Shown: one piece after another, positions 14,243 to 27,869 of the stretch | Position numbering within the stretch: position 1 is the first letter of the stretch | Layout of the letters: the number at the start of each line of letters is the position of its first letter | Source: Siniperca chuatsi | Lineage: Eukaryota > Chordata > Actinopteri > Centrarchiformes > Sinipercidae | Assembly (NCBI RefSeq): GCF_020085105.1 | Contig: NC_058048.1 | Location: 5,324,362-5,388,361 of the forward strand | Length of the DNA stretch: 64,000 nt | Direction of reading: 5' to 3' | Translations under genes and position numbers: made by a program | The notes under the pieces: model-generated | Told to the model about the DNA's origin: nothing | Seen by the model: the letters and a program-made list of their open reading frames with translations, nothing else | The model's database searches: none

Positions 14243-17200
14243 GAGCCTGGTGATAGAATGTGCTCCTTGGCTATTTGTTGTGTACACATGCTTGAGCCTG
14301 GGTCACGAGATTGCTGCTGGGGACATGTTGCACTTCGTTCACTCTACACATCCGTTCAGCTGAATCCAGCCACACTGTAAACCCTCTGTGCATTTCAATC
14401 ATTTCTCAGAAGACAAGTACGGAGAATGGATGCTGCACTCACATGGTCAGTAGCTGATCATTTAAGGTAAAGCAAACAAAGGGCTAACTTTCAGACACGG
14501 CAGATAGCAGGGGTGGCACACAGCGCTGCTTTTTCATAATTTTGCCTGTTTATTTTGGTGACCCTGAAAGGTGAACCCCAGAAGTGGGAGGTGAGGCCCA
14601 GCACATTCTGTTGTCTTTCTTACTAATTAGCTGCATCAGTTTGGAAACTTCTCTTAAAAAAAGGCTGAAGGCCTGGTCTCAGACCATCTGTCATCAAGAC
14701 CTTCAACAGCGTTAGCAGGCGCTTGTAGTCAACAGCCTTGTGTCACCACCTACTATAACATGCTACACCTATCAACAATTTTATTTTGGGACGGTCGGAA
14801 ATGTCGAAATACGACCCTTATTTACTAAAAACGGATGTAACAGCACATTGTCAAGTGCTTCTGGCTGAGTCGGATTCAGTCACACTTTTGTGTGTCACCT
14901 GACCATGGTCATGGAATTAAAAAACACTGATGCAATACCTGCATGTTTTCCAACCGTCTAAAGTTTAAAACTTTGAAAATACATAACAAATCAGCCGTAC
15001 GTGCCACCACTTTGCAACTTTCTCTTCAAAATGTCGGCCCAGCGGAGCAGAAATGTTCACTTGCTTCGAGCTGCCAGGAATTATGACGTTCATCACTCTG
15101 TTTTTCTCAAAAACTGTAAAACTAATGAAACCTATCTCCTCCCACACTTTTTACAATCGACACCAGACTTGCCACCCTGCATCTTCAGACTGTCCTCCAC
15201 AAACGATCCAGACAGATCTTTGAATTTTAAAAACCCACAGTGCATCAAAATGTTTTACTGTAAACAGCTACTGCAAATTCTCGATAAAATAAATCCTAAA
15301 CCTTTGATGTCATGGTAGATGTTGTGTGGTAAATTTGAGAATTGTGTCTCAAAAACGTATGGGAATAGAGCATCTTTAAACATCAGTTTGTCACTTCAAT
15401 CAATCTTTGTAAAAAATAAATTACAGACGTCTCTCTGTTGCCTAGATGAAGCACACAAATTCTCAGAGCTTTGTTCAGGTTTTCCGGCCTGCAACTTTAA
15501 TATTTTGGTCCAGTCTCATCAGCATTATCTCCAGCAGCAGTAGGCAGCTGATTTCAGTGAGAAAACCTGCCCAGCACCAAATAGCAGGAGGTGAACAGAG
15601 TGGAGCGTTTAGTCAAAGAGCCAGATATTTTTCTCTGGAGTAAGTCGAGACCAAACCAGAGGTAAACTGAGAGTGAATGTTGGACTTACATTCATCAGGT
15701 GGCCAAAAGCATGACTCCAAAAGAATGCTAATGTTGCCCTGTGACTGCTGGATGCGTAAATAAGCTACGGTATGCTAACAACTTTGCCATGTTAACTGAA
15801 AAGATGATAATAAATTAAAAATCAATTAATGCATGTTTAAGATATTGAAATAAATGTAGGCATTAGTCAACATTTACGATTGTTTAATCTGAGTTTTTCA
15901 CTGGTGCCAAGTAACAACAATATATTCCTTTTTTTTTTATAGAGTGCAAACAAATGGCCACATAAATGGCCACAAAGGCTGCTAATTATGACCCCTAAAT
16001 CCAGAACTGCAGCAGTCATTCTTCTTCATCCTCATATTGTGACCAAGTGACAATTTACACAACAGTGTGCCATTCATGTAGCTATTATCATGCTGTTACC
16101 TATCTATAGAATATATTGTGGCATATAAGCCATGGCCAGGGCGATATAGGTTAGTTTTCTGTCACGATCGTTATGGAGATGAGTAGTCTCCTTGGACCCA
16201 CAGCATTAGTCCTTCAGATTGTTACAGCAGCGTGGAGAAAGATGAACTGTGACGTAGACAGCGCGGCTGGAGGCGGTCGCTGACGTTTGTTGTAGGCCGA
16301 CTTTTACCCGAGCCAAAAGGGGCGGACCTCCAGTCCTGTAAAACGGAATGGGAACACAATACATTTATTGCCTTTTACAGAGCAACTCTGCTGGCTGGGC
16401 ACCCGCGTTGCGTGTAATGATACAGCAGTCATTGTTAAGTGCTTTTATCCGTTTTTCCCCGTGCTTTATCGGCCTCCATAGGGTTGTTGTACTGTAAGTA
16501 GAGTAATTTAAAGGGAAAGCCACAGGTCCTCTATTCGGCGTGATTTGTGAGATTGGTGCCGTTATATGAATGAATGAATGACAACGGGCAGGGAGCCTAT
16601 CAGAAACGGAGTAAAAGGTCTAATTGCAATAGAAAACGGCCGCACAGCCAAAGAGCAGCAGCGCTCAGAAAACCTTCGCTGTCGTCTGAGTAACTCGTAC
16701 CGGTCGTCGGCTTCATTCCTCCGCCAGCATGCCGAGCATGCGACAGTCCTACACGGTGACCGTACCTGAGGAGCCGCCGGCCGCTGCTTTCCCGTTTCTG
16801 AAGCAGGAAATGCGGAGGAAAGGCAGCATGTCCGGCTCGGTGCTGGTGTCAACTTTCGTAGGGCTTCTCATAAACCAAGCCAAGGTAAGAGATAGTGCCC
16901 GCTACGGTCCGTTTTCTTTGCTTTGAAGAGAACGTCACACCAAAAAAACAGGCCATTTAATGTTTCATATGGTATTTTAACTTTATAATTGTCAGAGCTG
17001 TAAAACTCGTAAGGCGCAAGTATTAATTATGAAATGAGGCATATTTAATATATCAAATAGCATTCAGTATTCAGCTATACAGAAATTGGTGCGTGTGTGG
17101 TATCCACTAACGTTATATTTTGTCACCAGAATACTCGCGGTGGGTGGTGTAAACGTACAGTAAAAAAATAAAAAATATATATTAAAGTGCTGCTTTACGG

Positions 17201-19926
17201 GTCATATTGTGTTGAATTTATTAAAAGCTCACTACTTTATACAGTTTGAAAGGTTATATTTCATGTTCTAGTACGAGGTTAATGTCTGTGTAAATGTGAG
17301 CAAGAAGTGGGTCTACGGTTCACAGATTTTGGAAGAGTTCTGGTTCCTTGCAGGCAGAAATGTGGGGTTTCGTCATTATAAAGAGGACACAGATGCTTCT
17401 TTCTCTGACAGTGTTGTGTATCTTGTCAAAGATGATGTCAGTTAAACGCTGAAGTGAGTCATTTGCAGAGGTAAGCCGCTCTTTTAAGCCGCTGTACTCC
17501 GCTGTGCCAGGATCAGTAGGCCTGGACTGGCAGGTCACTGGTTATATAACCACCGTTTAATCCCCTCATACATTACAGCTGCTCCTACTATACTGCTCCA
17601 AGGTACCCCACCGCAGGCCTGTAATGGAAAGAAAGAAAGAAATAACCCCTTCTGACAGGGCTTTCTGTATGCACTGCAATATCTAGAATATGTATGTTGC
17701 CACTGGCAGCTTCCATATGGACACAGCCACATACAGCACACATATAGATGTAGGTCTGAGGACACAGTGTACAGAAAATCATTGGCGTTTAAGCCAGTGC
17801 AGCCTTTAGACAAAGGAATTATGGCATTTATGACAGTTATGGTAATTTGAACTGAAAGATGCTATTGATGTTTTGTGCTGATTTAAATGCGTTTAGATTT
17901 TACAATTTTCAAGTTCAAATATCTTCACAGGTTGTAGGTATATAATGATTTTCCCTGCCTTTAGAAAAGCCTCTTTAAAATCATTTTGATAAATGCAGGA
18001 CATTGAAATTCCCCTGAAAAACCAAAAAGCAAGGTGAAGCAGATTTTACTGTAGATTTAACGCTGAGCTAAGTCCTCCCACACTGGAATGATTTCTGTAA
18101 ATAAGTCAAAAATAAACTAAATAAATATATTCACTACATAAATGATAGTGTTGGACAATGATTTGCCAACATCTAATAAACGACTCATTGCAACAAACCA
18201 ATATCCTGTCCTACAGTGTGTACTGATGGGGTTGGAAATGGGTCCAGTGGTTAGCATGTAGACAGCCACATTCTGATATGTTTTCTTTGCCTTAAAGCTG
18301 TCATTACTGTCCACACCACATCTGTCCACACCAGTGAGAGAGAGAACAGTGTGGAGTGGAGCTGCTGTGTGCCAGCTTCTGTTATGTAATGAGAAATCAC
18401 ATTAGAATACACTTTAGTGCTGGCCAGGCCTGGCAGCTTGGCACGCTTTCTGTTTTGTTGTCGCCGTCCACCTGCTCCTCCTGTCCCGTCCTTCTCCTTC
18501 CGCTCTTGCTCATCATCTGTCCTCTACTCCGCCCTCCATGCAGACCGCCGCATGCATGGCAAGGAAAAGTTCTCTTAGTGAGTGCATATGTAAATTTGTG
18601 CATGAGCGAAATGTGTGTGCAAGTGTGCACTGGTGTTAGCATTAAACTTACATTGGAGTGCGTGTGATTGTCTGTGATCGTGCATGTGACACCAGCACTG
18701 ACAGCTGTATGGGTGAAGGCTGCTTTTTGCAGCGGCTGTCTTAACTGCTTCTCTACAACTGCCCAGTAGTGTTAAAGCTATGCTTGAGTCATGCTTAAAT
18801 GATAAATTGATTCAGTTTGGGCTCTGGGAGCTTGTGATGAGCATTCTTTATGTTTCATAAACTAAATGGTTATCACTTACTTGAAAAAATGACCAACACA
18901 CTGATTCATAAGGAGAATAATCCTTAACTTAATAGTGAAAAACACCTGTTGTCTATCATATCGTATCGATTTACTGGTCAAAATATTATACATTTTTCTA
19001 ATAAATATGTTGCCCTACTGACTTTGGGTGCTTATTCATATTTAGATTTGATTTAAAATGTGCTCATTCACTTATGTAATCTTCTTGTTTGTCATTTGTC
19101 ATTATAACCAAGACATTCAAATGTCTGTCTTCTTAGAGATGTACTGCTATGCATATTGATTTTTTCCATAGCAAGGACACATTTTTCCAGCAAGAGCCTG
19201 AGTGTACCACACTGGCGCTATCTTCAGTGGGAGTAACTTGGCAGTAGATCTTTCATATGAGGATACCATGTGTGGTATTTATACAGTATACAATTCTGAG
19301 GTGTAGGCACTTTAATACATATTAGTATTTGGTTATTTTCCGTCTACTTGTCAAGGCCTATGGTGGTTGTGATGAGACACAGGCCTAGGGGCCCAGGGGC
19401 CCAGGCTTCAGTATAATGTAAACACGAGCCTGTTAGGTAGTAGTTAACTTTTCTACCTCTGAGGGTGAATTTTTTTTCCTGGTAGAGAAATGCATACCAG
19501 TGGAGATGTGTGAAGATGAACAGAGCTGTTACATAAGAAGCCAATGCATTGCTTTATGGTCACATGCTCTCTAGCGGTTATCTATACAATGGTATATTCA
19601 GTTTTTTGTGTGACACCCCCGGTGGGGAAGACAGTGTGTGAAGAGTATCCTCTCACAGTCTTTGATCAAATGAAATGCAACCGAGGGGCCAGTTCATAGG
19701 ATCATAGGCTATATTTATTTGTATTTCTCAGAAAGACAACCATTCTTCTCAGTAAGAGGATCTCACTGTTTACTTGTTTGCATGTTAGTGTGTGAGAGAG
19801 ATGAGCTGTGGCTCCACGTCAGACACTGGCTCAACAAGCTCTGATGACTGATTTCATCCCTCTCTGTGCTTTTTAGAAGGGAGAAATAAATCCGTTGTCT
19901 CTCTTTCCCTATCAAGTGCCACCGCT

Positions 19927-19978
<52 letters not shown>

Positions 19979-22900
19979 AAAAGTGTCACTTCTGCTCACA
20001 TGTGAGAAACTCAACAGTAGCAAAAGAGGTAACTCATTGAGTGAGGGAGAGATTGTTTATGATGGTCTGCCAAATGGAGAGACAGGTCAGAACAGACTGT
20101 TCTGCTGCTCTCTCTCACGCTGGTATGCCAGCCAATCAGCAGTTGGCATTCTGCACTGCCAGGTGGACCCAGGCATCCTGCTGCTGGTAGTGTGAAGTTT
20201 AGTTTGCAGCCCCAGAGACACAAGCGAAGGGGGGGGGGGCACTGGCACTTGTTATTGCTGTTATTGCTTTGGTGTTAGAGGCATATTATTAAAGCATTGC
20301 CAATACTGCAATTAGATATTAGTCATCCACATAGATTTTGAGTTAGCTTTTTGAGTTCCCATTGGTGTGCATGAATATTGTGTTTTGATATGACTATTTT
20401 TGTTTCATTGGAGAGTTTTAGTGTCCCATGATGGTCTAAAAGCTGCTTCAGAGGATTTTTAAACTTCTTAAGGACTCTCAAAATAATTGTAATTCTGAGA
20501 ATTTAATTATGTCATTCAGGGCTGGACACTATGGCAGTGTATACTGTGAGACAATATAAATATGTCAATCGACAGCGGCATTTGCCCTACTGTTTATAGC
20601 ATCTTAGCTATCCCTTTAATATGTCTGGGGCTATTAGGCCATTGTGGGCAGTGCTGTAAATCAACGGGCAGGACTGCGCTATGGCAATATTAGATTTTTT
20701 TATGGTGTTTGTATCAATGTTGTAAAATACCTTGCTTTGTCAGGAATTAATTTATTTGCTGGATTATCAAAAACATTACTAGTTTGTTATTTTATCCATT
20801 AACAAAATCTAAATTGGTTTTCAAAAAATGTACTATATCACACTATATATAGATATTGTGGTATAAGATTATATACACCATAATAGAGGATTTTATTCCC
20901 CATGTCTAATGTCATTTAAAGATATTAGTCATGGTAAAAATATCAGCAGTCTCAATCCAAAATATATCAATATTGCTGTCCACACATTACTAATGAGCAG
21001 CAAATACACTGATACTGTAAGTTTTATGGACCAAATGTTGCATTTTCTTTGTTCATATACACAATGAAGAGTAGTTAAACTTAATAGCAGATGGTACAGA
21101 GATCATCAGAACGCTCCTGTGCTCCCCTCTGGGATTTCATTAGGCGGTATCGCTCTGAGCTTGTTATTTTCCCGCACCATCTCCAGTCTCCACAAAGGTT
21201 CCGATTACTAAGGAGCTGCTGCAGCAACATGTGTGTGCGGAAGGTTGTTAAAGGTAGTCTTTCTTTAAAAGGGTAGGTCTAATGTTAACCTTACTTCAGT
21301 TCAAACAGGAAGAATCGTTTTGTCCATTGACCATAGAATATTTTGACTGGTGCATTGTTTACATCCATGTTTACTTGCTTGCAGTCTTCTATGTCCTTTC
21401 CTTTGTTGGTGCATTGCTGCGTTTCTTTGCGCGTTACTGCTGCCAACTGTAGATCAGCACACTGTTTCTCATTTTTTCTCCCGTGTGTGCACAATACAAA
21501 CGAAATGGGGACCCACTCATGAAACCGTTGCTCCAAAAACTCCACAGAGTACCTTTAAGTCACCCTGGAAAGCAAAGGCATAATCAGGAATTTTTCATTT
21601 CTTCCAGCCTCCTCACCTTTCTTTGACCCATTTCCTCTGCTCCAACACCACCCTCTATCCCTCAGGCCAGCAGTCCCAGATCTTTGAACTAATTGAGCAC
21701 AGTGGATGGACAGATTTTACTTCCACAAAGCTGGGTACACTCCAAAGGGACATTTCCGCTGTCTCTTATTCTCAGCTTTAGGAAGCAGTTCAACCTGGGC
21801 TGTGGAATGCTTTTTAATGTGGCCTCTCTGTTCACCATGCTTTTTAGCCTCAAAGGAGTAGGGTTTCAAAAGTAGCTCACTAGTTGCCTGAGCTGCTTCT
21901 GACATTTATGAATAGAGCATAATACCAAGTTATCTCCCTGGGCTGCCTCTTTTGTGTACAGTACGCATCAGTCCGCTCACATGGAATGACTGGGAATTTG
22001 AACAGTGCATGTGTGTTCCCTCTTGTGACGCTTCCTCTACAAAAAAAATCCCTTTCCACACACGCAGTGATTCTTTGCTTTAGTTTAATGTATTGCCAAC
22101 TGCAAGTGAAAATTCGACAGATGAACTGATTTATGAATGTGTTATGTAAGGTAGTGAGGTAGTTAATTATTAGATCATCTTATTGTATTGTTAAATGCCC
22201 TGGGGAATCTGTATGGGATTTGAATAACCATTGGCTGATAAGGTATCCATGTTGAATAATCAATCAGTAGCTCCTCTTCTGCTCTGCATTTACAGTGCAG
22301 CAAGGGAGAACTCGCACACAGAGAACAAAAAAAGAGATTCAGACTGGAGTCTGCATTTTAAATATTTCTGTTTGATACATTACAGGTCTGTACAGACAGT
22401 GAAAAATGTGCTAAAGTGTAAACGTTTCAGTCCATGTTGGATTGTCCTCAGTGCAAAATGAGACATGCATGGTGAGTCGCCCTATATATGGGTTACTCTA
22501 CAGGTGGACCTAGTCAGTGATCTAGGGCTTGATTAAACACACATGAAGCCAACTGATGACAGTTCAAGTCATTACAAACTCATGAGAATAATATAATTCC
22601 ATAGACACTACATATATACATACAAGTGTTAGCTTGTACACTGGAAACTTCTTTTGCTATCAGAAGTTCGGTTGGGTAACGTAGGAAAAACTAGCAAGGG
22701 ACAGCTAGAGTTTGAAAGTATCCGACCGAAAAAAATCCCACCTCCTCCCTTCAGGCCTCCCTCCAAAGCCACTCCCCCAAAACACATTTTCATGCACAAT
22801 GCAGGTAGACAGGAAGGTAGGCCAGCCAATCATTTCATTCAGGCCAAATTAATGAAATGATTGGCTGGGCTTATTACAGGCCTGCGACAGCCTCAGACAC

Positions 22901-25900
22901 CAGGTTTGTTTATATATTTTTTTCATAGCATTTCATTTATATTGATATAAAGACAATTTCAACAAAAATAACAAAAAATACTTCTGAAATACATTACCTA
23001 CCCTAGCTTTAAATGTCCAGTATGTAACATTTAGGATTAGTGTATAATCACCTGAAAATAAGAATCATCGTGTTTTCATTACCATAGATTTTTAAATACA
23101 GAGGGTCTCCTTTCACAGAGGTCGCCATGTTGCACCGCCATGTTTCTACAGTACCGTTAGTACATGACTTTAATCCCACATACTGTTTAAACTGCTTATA
23201 CAGAAGAATTACAGCAGAATTTGCATAACGGAGTTAGCTGTCATTACAGTCATGCTACATAGCATGAGACAGTAATTCATGGATCGTGACACAGTTCCAT
23301 TAAAGAATCCTCTTTGATGTAGTTTGCTTTAAAAATTAGGATTTAATGACTTGGATTATAACTGCATTTTGCACGCTGTCTGTCAAATGAATAGAGTTAG
23401 TAGGATTAAATCAGAGAAACATTTGTTCATTTATGCACAGTAGATTGCTGTTTTACAAATAATGTCATTTCTTTGAATTTTGTGTCATTTACTTCCAGTA
23501 TAAATAATGCTCATCCGTGACCATCGCTAGCTGATGTATTAGAATAATCATTATCCCCATAATCAAATCCCTACAGTGTGGTGTGGGAGATTTCCCTCAA
23601 CAGTTTGTAAAAGCTGCAATAAAAGCTGCTTCCCCCTGCCCTAAGGAGCTGCTAACTCACCAAAAATAATGTCGTTAGTTTGGCTATTAGTGGAGAGCCT
23701 TGGTGTTCCATGATTCTATAAATCTATAAAATCTTGAGTTAAAAATAGAATCAACCTTTTTGTTAACGTGGGATGGTAGAATAGAAAAGCTAGTCTAAAA
23801 GTCACATCTGCTCCAAGTCACTCACTCGCAGTTCCTCACACTCGAAACTCTCTCACACACTGAGTCACACACACTCCCTCCACGCTCGGCCTCGTCACTC
23901 TGATGTTACCATGTCCTCTAGCTTTCCATCCCGCAAAAAATAAGAATAGAGTTGCTAAGGAGACAGAGCCGGGACGTTGTTTCATCGACGTGACGTCCGC
24001 CAGGCTGGCCGAAGGATCAGCCAATTGCGAGTGGACAAGCAGGCGTTATTAAAAGCAAAGCTGCTATTTTGGGGAATGGCCGTGGCATTACTCAGCAGAG
24101 TGCACCAAAGTCAGACATACACATTCCAACAGTGGGGGGGGGCTGTGTGTCTGTTATGAAATAAAATTTGAGGTGACTAGAGTGGATTTGTCCTGCAGAG
24201 TCATCACTGTGTTAGTGAAGCTGGATACGCAACAGGAAGTGTGTGTGTTTCTGTTATATGGCCATGGCTAATAAAGTGCTCCATTCACTACAGCGGAATT
24301 TACAGAAAGGAGGATTTAGATAAGCCATAGTTAATTAAACAGTAGATTTTCCCCTCCACATGCTGTACTGACTCTTTCTCCTGAATAATAGACAGATGGC
24401 AGAGGTTATTTATATAATAGTAAAAAGCTGTTCCTGAATCAGCACTCATAACTAGATAAGCTGCAGGCTGACGTTACTGATGAACAGACGAACATGCTCC
24501 CAATCATGTGACCCTACAGAAGGCTAACAGCAGAGCTCCGGACAGGACTGCTCACTTTGATTTCTATAGTCACATTTAGTGTCCTCTCTCTAAATCTGCA
24601 ATGCAACCGAAGCTCTTCTGTGTAGAGCTGAAATGACCACAGATTGCTCAACAACTACAGTATTTTGGTAATCAGTTAATCCTTTTAAGCTGCACTATCA
24701 ATATCTTTATATTAACAATGGATCAAATGTGCAATTTGCTCATAGTTACCCACTCAGCTCTGCAAAGCTTTTAGCATCTTTCAGCTTATTGTTTTGGTTT
24801 TTGAGCCACAAATGTTGTGTTTTGGTTAAGTGTCAGGACTTCCATCAACCTTGTTACGAGCAGCTGCAGGCAGCTGTTTTCAGCAAAAAAGTGTGTGGAG
24901 ACCCAAACAGAGCTAAAAGGAGTCAGAAGGAGTGGAGAGTGCATATTGGACTTTCGCAGCTTCTTTCGCAGCTTCTTAGAAAACATTCTGCTCGATAGAA
25001 ATTATGTTGAGCCTAATTCTACCACCTCCAGATCAGCTGAACCCTGTTCGACTATTCATGTTGATGCACAGCAGGTTAAGGATACTGTAACAATTCAGAG
25101 CATTTCCCAGTGCACTCACACAACACCTTCTGACACTATTAGACTCATGATACTTTTTGAATGGTGTGATCATAGAGGACTACTCCTTTGGGTCAGCGAG
25201 GTGTGTCATCAGGTGTCCAGACAGTGGTCACTCATGTATGCAGATGAATGTGTGCGGCCTCTTGAGCAGTGGCGGTCGTCAGGTCACATCCAGGGTGTGG
25301 CGAGGCTGCTGACCACAAGACTTATACACTCATACACAAGTATGTATGAGCTGTCTCCAGCCTCTCTAGCACGTATTGTAGATGCTATTTACATCATCTA
25401 ACTCCGTGTTCGATTGTGCTCAGAAAGGCTAAAACCAGAAGATGAGAACTTTGGGTCACTTTGTAATCAAATGTTCGGAACTGATTTCTTTGTTTTATTC
25501 AAAATTGGTCCCCTACTCAGTATACAAGCTTACACCACCACTCTTTATATACAGTTTCATGTCCCTTTTCCCCTAATTAGGACTTTAAAACTCATCCTTT
25601 CAAAAACATCTCCCCATCATCTATATGTGCTCTGTTTGATATAGTCAGTGAACAGTTAAATGAACGTAGCTTTTGCGTGGTCTCACCTTGGATTCCGTTG
25701 GTTTTCGTGGTGGTCCTGATAGATAGTACTCTCTATGTGAATGTGCTCTAGCTTCACCACAGGTGAGAGTAACGGGGGACATGTGGGCAAGATAGATTTC
25801 AACTGCCAGTGAGATCAGATGACTGGTGTTAAGCTGCCAGCCCTGCAGAGTCGCTCTCTGCCTAGAAAATACAAGCTCAAGTTACCACCCTGTTAGTTTC

Positions 25901-27490
25901 TCAGGTGGGCCACTAGTCAGCTTGTTTTTATACATAAAATTGAAGCTGGTCAAATCATCTTTTTTTGTTGCTTTATGCATACTGTATTATGACACAGCTA
26001 TTATTTTTCATGCAGAAAGGATTGTTAGAGGAGTCCAACTCAGTAGTTCGATCTTATAATAGCTTCTGAAATATCACAATTAAAGAAAAACATGACTAAT
26101 ATGACATGTCCTTTGACGGGGCATGAAGTTGGTTCAGTGATGCTGGTGGATAGAATGATGAGAAAAATTAATTCAATTAGGCGGAGTTTGTGTTTTCTAA
26201 AGTATAACTGTCTGCTGCCTTTGCTCCTTAGTCAAGGGCAAAAGTGCATTCCTTATCCACCCCTGTGTTCTTAGTTCTTCCTCTAGCTACTCAGTTATAT
26301 AACCACTCAACTTATGTAATGAAATTAACTGCATCAAGCGATGACATAAGTTCTGCAAAGCATTTTGTACCATTTTAAGATTTTGAAATCATGATAATAT
26401 GCTTTGCCATCTGTTGCGATTCACTGAGCTAAAGAGTCTGTATTTCATGGTGTGTTGCACTGAGAATTTGCAAAAATAAAAGTTACAGTGTAGAAAGTCC
26501 TTAAGGTACGGTGATGCTGTGTTATCTGCTGTTGTTGATCAGATCTCTGCCATCTGGGAGTGATTACTAAGAGACGAAGTGACTGCGAGATAACAAAAAC
26601 AAGTTCCTCTCTGAAGATAATGCTCCCCAAGAAAAACCTCATTCCTAGATGGACACAGCACACACATTCGACTGCAAAGTGCAGATAGATTACATCTTTG
26701 TCACATGTCCGGGCTGGTTCTCCAGCTTCCCAGAGATATCATTAAAGTACAAATCCAGCCTGAAACACTTCAGCAGTGTTCAAAAACAGCTGGTGGCACT
26801 ATACATTACAGTTCTGGGTTATTCAGTGGAAGGAAAAACACAGCGCTGAATTTGCATCTGATGGTCGAACAACCAGTGGTTTCTGTATATAAGAGAATAT
26901 CTTTCTGACAAAGAACTTTGTTGCTTTGTTGATTGTTGGCTTTACAAGTTATTAAGGGTGGAAATGCATCGCTAAAACGAATACATACTCCAGTCACAGC
27001 TAAATAAAGGTAGTTTCTATCAGTTGTCTTGGGTTTGTCCAGAGACATTTTAGAAAATGTAGGAACTCTCTAACTAAAACAGTAGTAGCAAAGTGACAGT
27101 AAGAGAAAGAATGCTTCAACATGATTCAGAAGTATTTATCAGAGATTCTATTTGGACTTACTGTATGTATTTCAGTTCAGGTCAAAAATACTTTATTCGT
27201 CTCTTACTGATCAATTCAAGGTAAAATAAAGGGAATATAAACCAGGCTCTGGACGTTTAAACATTTTCACTGTTAACTATGGTTGGATGTTTATGTTTTG
27301 GCAACATGAACATGTCTTTATTCTTGGGTGAATTTAAATAGGTAAATCTAGTTGTCATGTAAGAAGATTATAAAGTGGATTTGCTTTTAAAATTTCATCT
27401 AAATATTGTGTCTTTTGTCTTTCAGAATTCAAAGAGTGCCCAAGGCCTGGTTGGACTAAAGAACCTAGGAAACACTGTGAGTACAGCAGC

Positions 27491-27584
<94 letters not shown>

Positions 27585-27824
27585 CATCTGTCTTGAGCCA
27601 AAAGTCTGGCAATAGTGGCATCTTATTCTTTACAGTGGAGGGAGAGGCTCACTCTAAATTCCCATAATCCAGGTGATGTTACACTGATAGCAGTTTGTTG
27701 ATATCAGGTGGAGTCCACACAAGAGTGGTGGTCCAGAAGAGTATCTATCTACCAGGCAACAGGGACGGATGGCTCCCAAAATAAACGATGTGTGCTGTGG
27801 TGTGTGTGTGTGTGCGTTGCTGTC

Positions 27825-27869
<45 letters not shown>

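Larger units (their letters stand above)
7512..16239 (+). other. usp2 intron between the long-form exon and the short-form promoter
   Basis: No exon could be supported in this stretch. It contains a (CT)n run at about 10474-10508, a (CA)n microsatellite at about 14181-14239, and dispersed repeats at about 8637-8985, 12274-12530, 12757-13001 and 13150-13270. A 105-codon plus-strand ORF at 15001-15318 and a 132-codon one at 11681-12079 resemble no family I know and have no splice-site support. Confidence 0.6.
16885..27425 (+). other. usp2 intron between the short-form exon and the first shared exon
   Basis: No exon with conserved protein content is visible. The intron holds a (GT)n microsatellite at about 19927-19976, a poly-G run at about 20229-20239, a partial copy of the 40492-40867 repeat at about 23010-23165, a degenerate repeat at about 20520-20870, and a dispersed repeat at about 24625-24990 running into a 194-codon ORF that is discussed as a finding. 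Confidence 0.6.

Noticed and set aside
14056-14363. Open frames rich in His-Thr or Cys-Val pairs
   Set aside because: They are translations of the (CA)n/(GT)n microsatellite, as are those near 19.9 kb, 27.8 kb and 62.4 kb.
16240-16728. Circadian E-box (CACGTG) in the short usp2 promoter
   Set aside because: Usp2b in mammals is clock-driven, so I looked for CACGTG and found none in this stretch.
27355-27621. Open frames with Tyr-Ile repeats
   Set aside because: They come from the (TA)n microsatellite; only 27426-27476 is real coding sequence.
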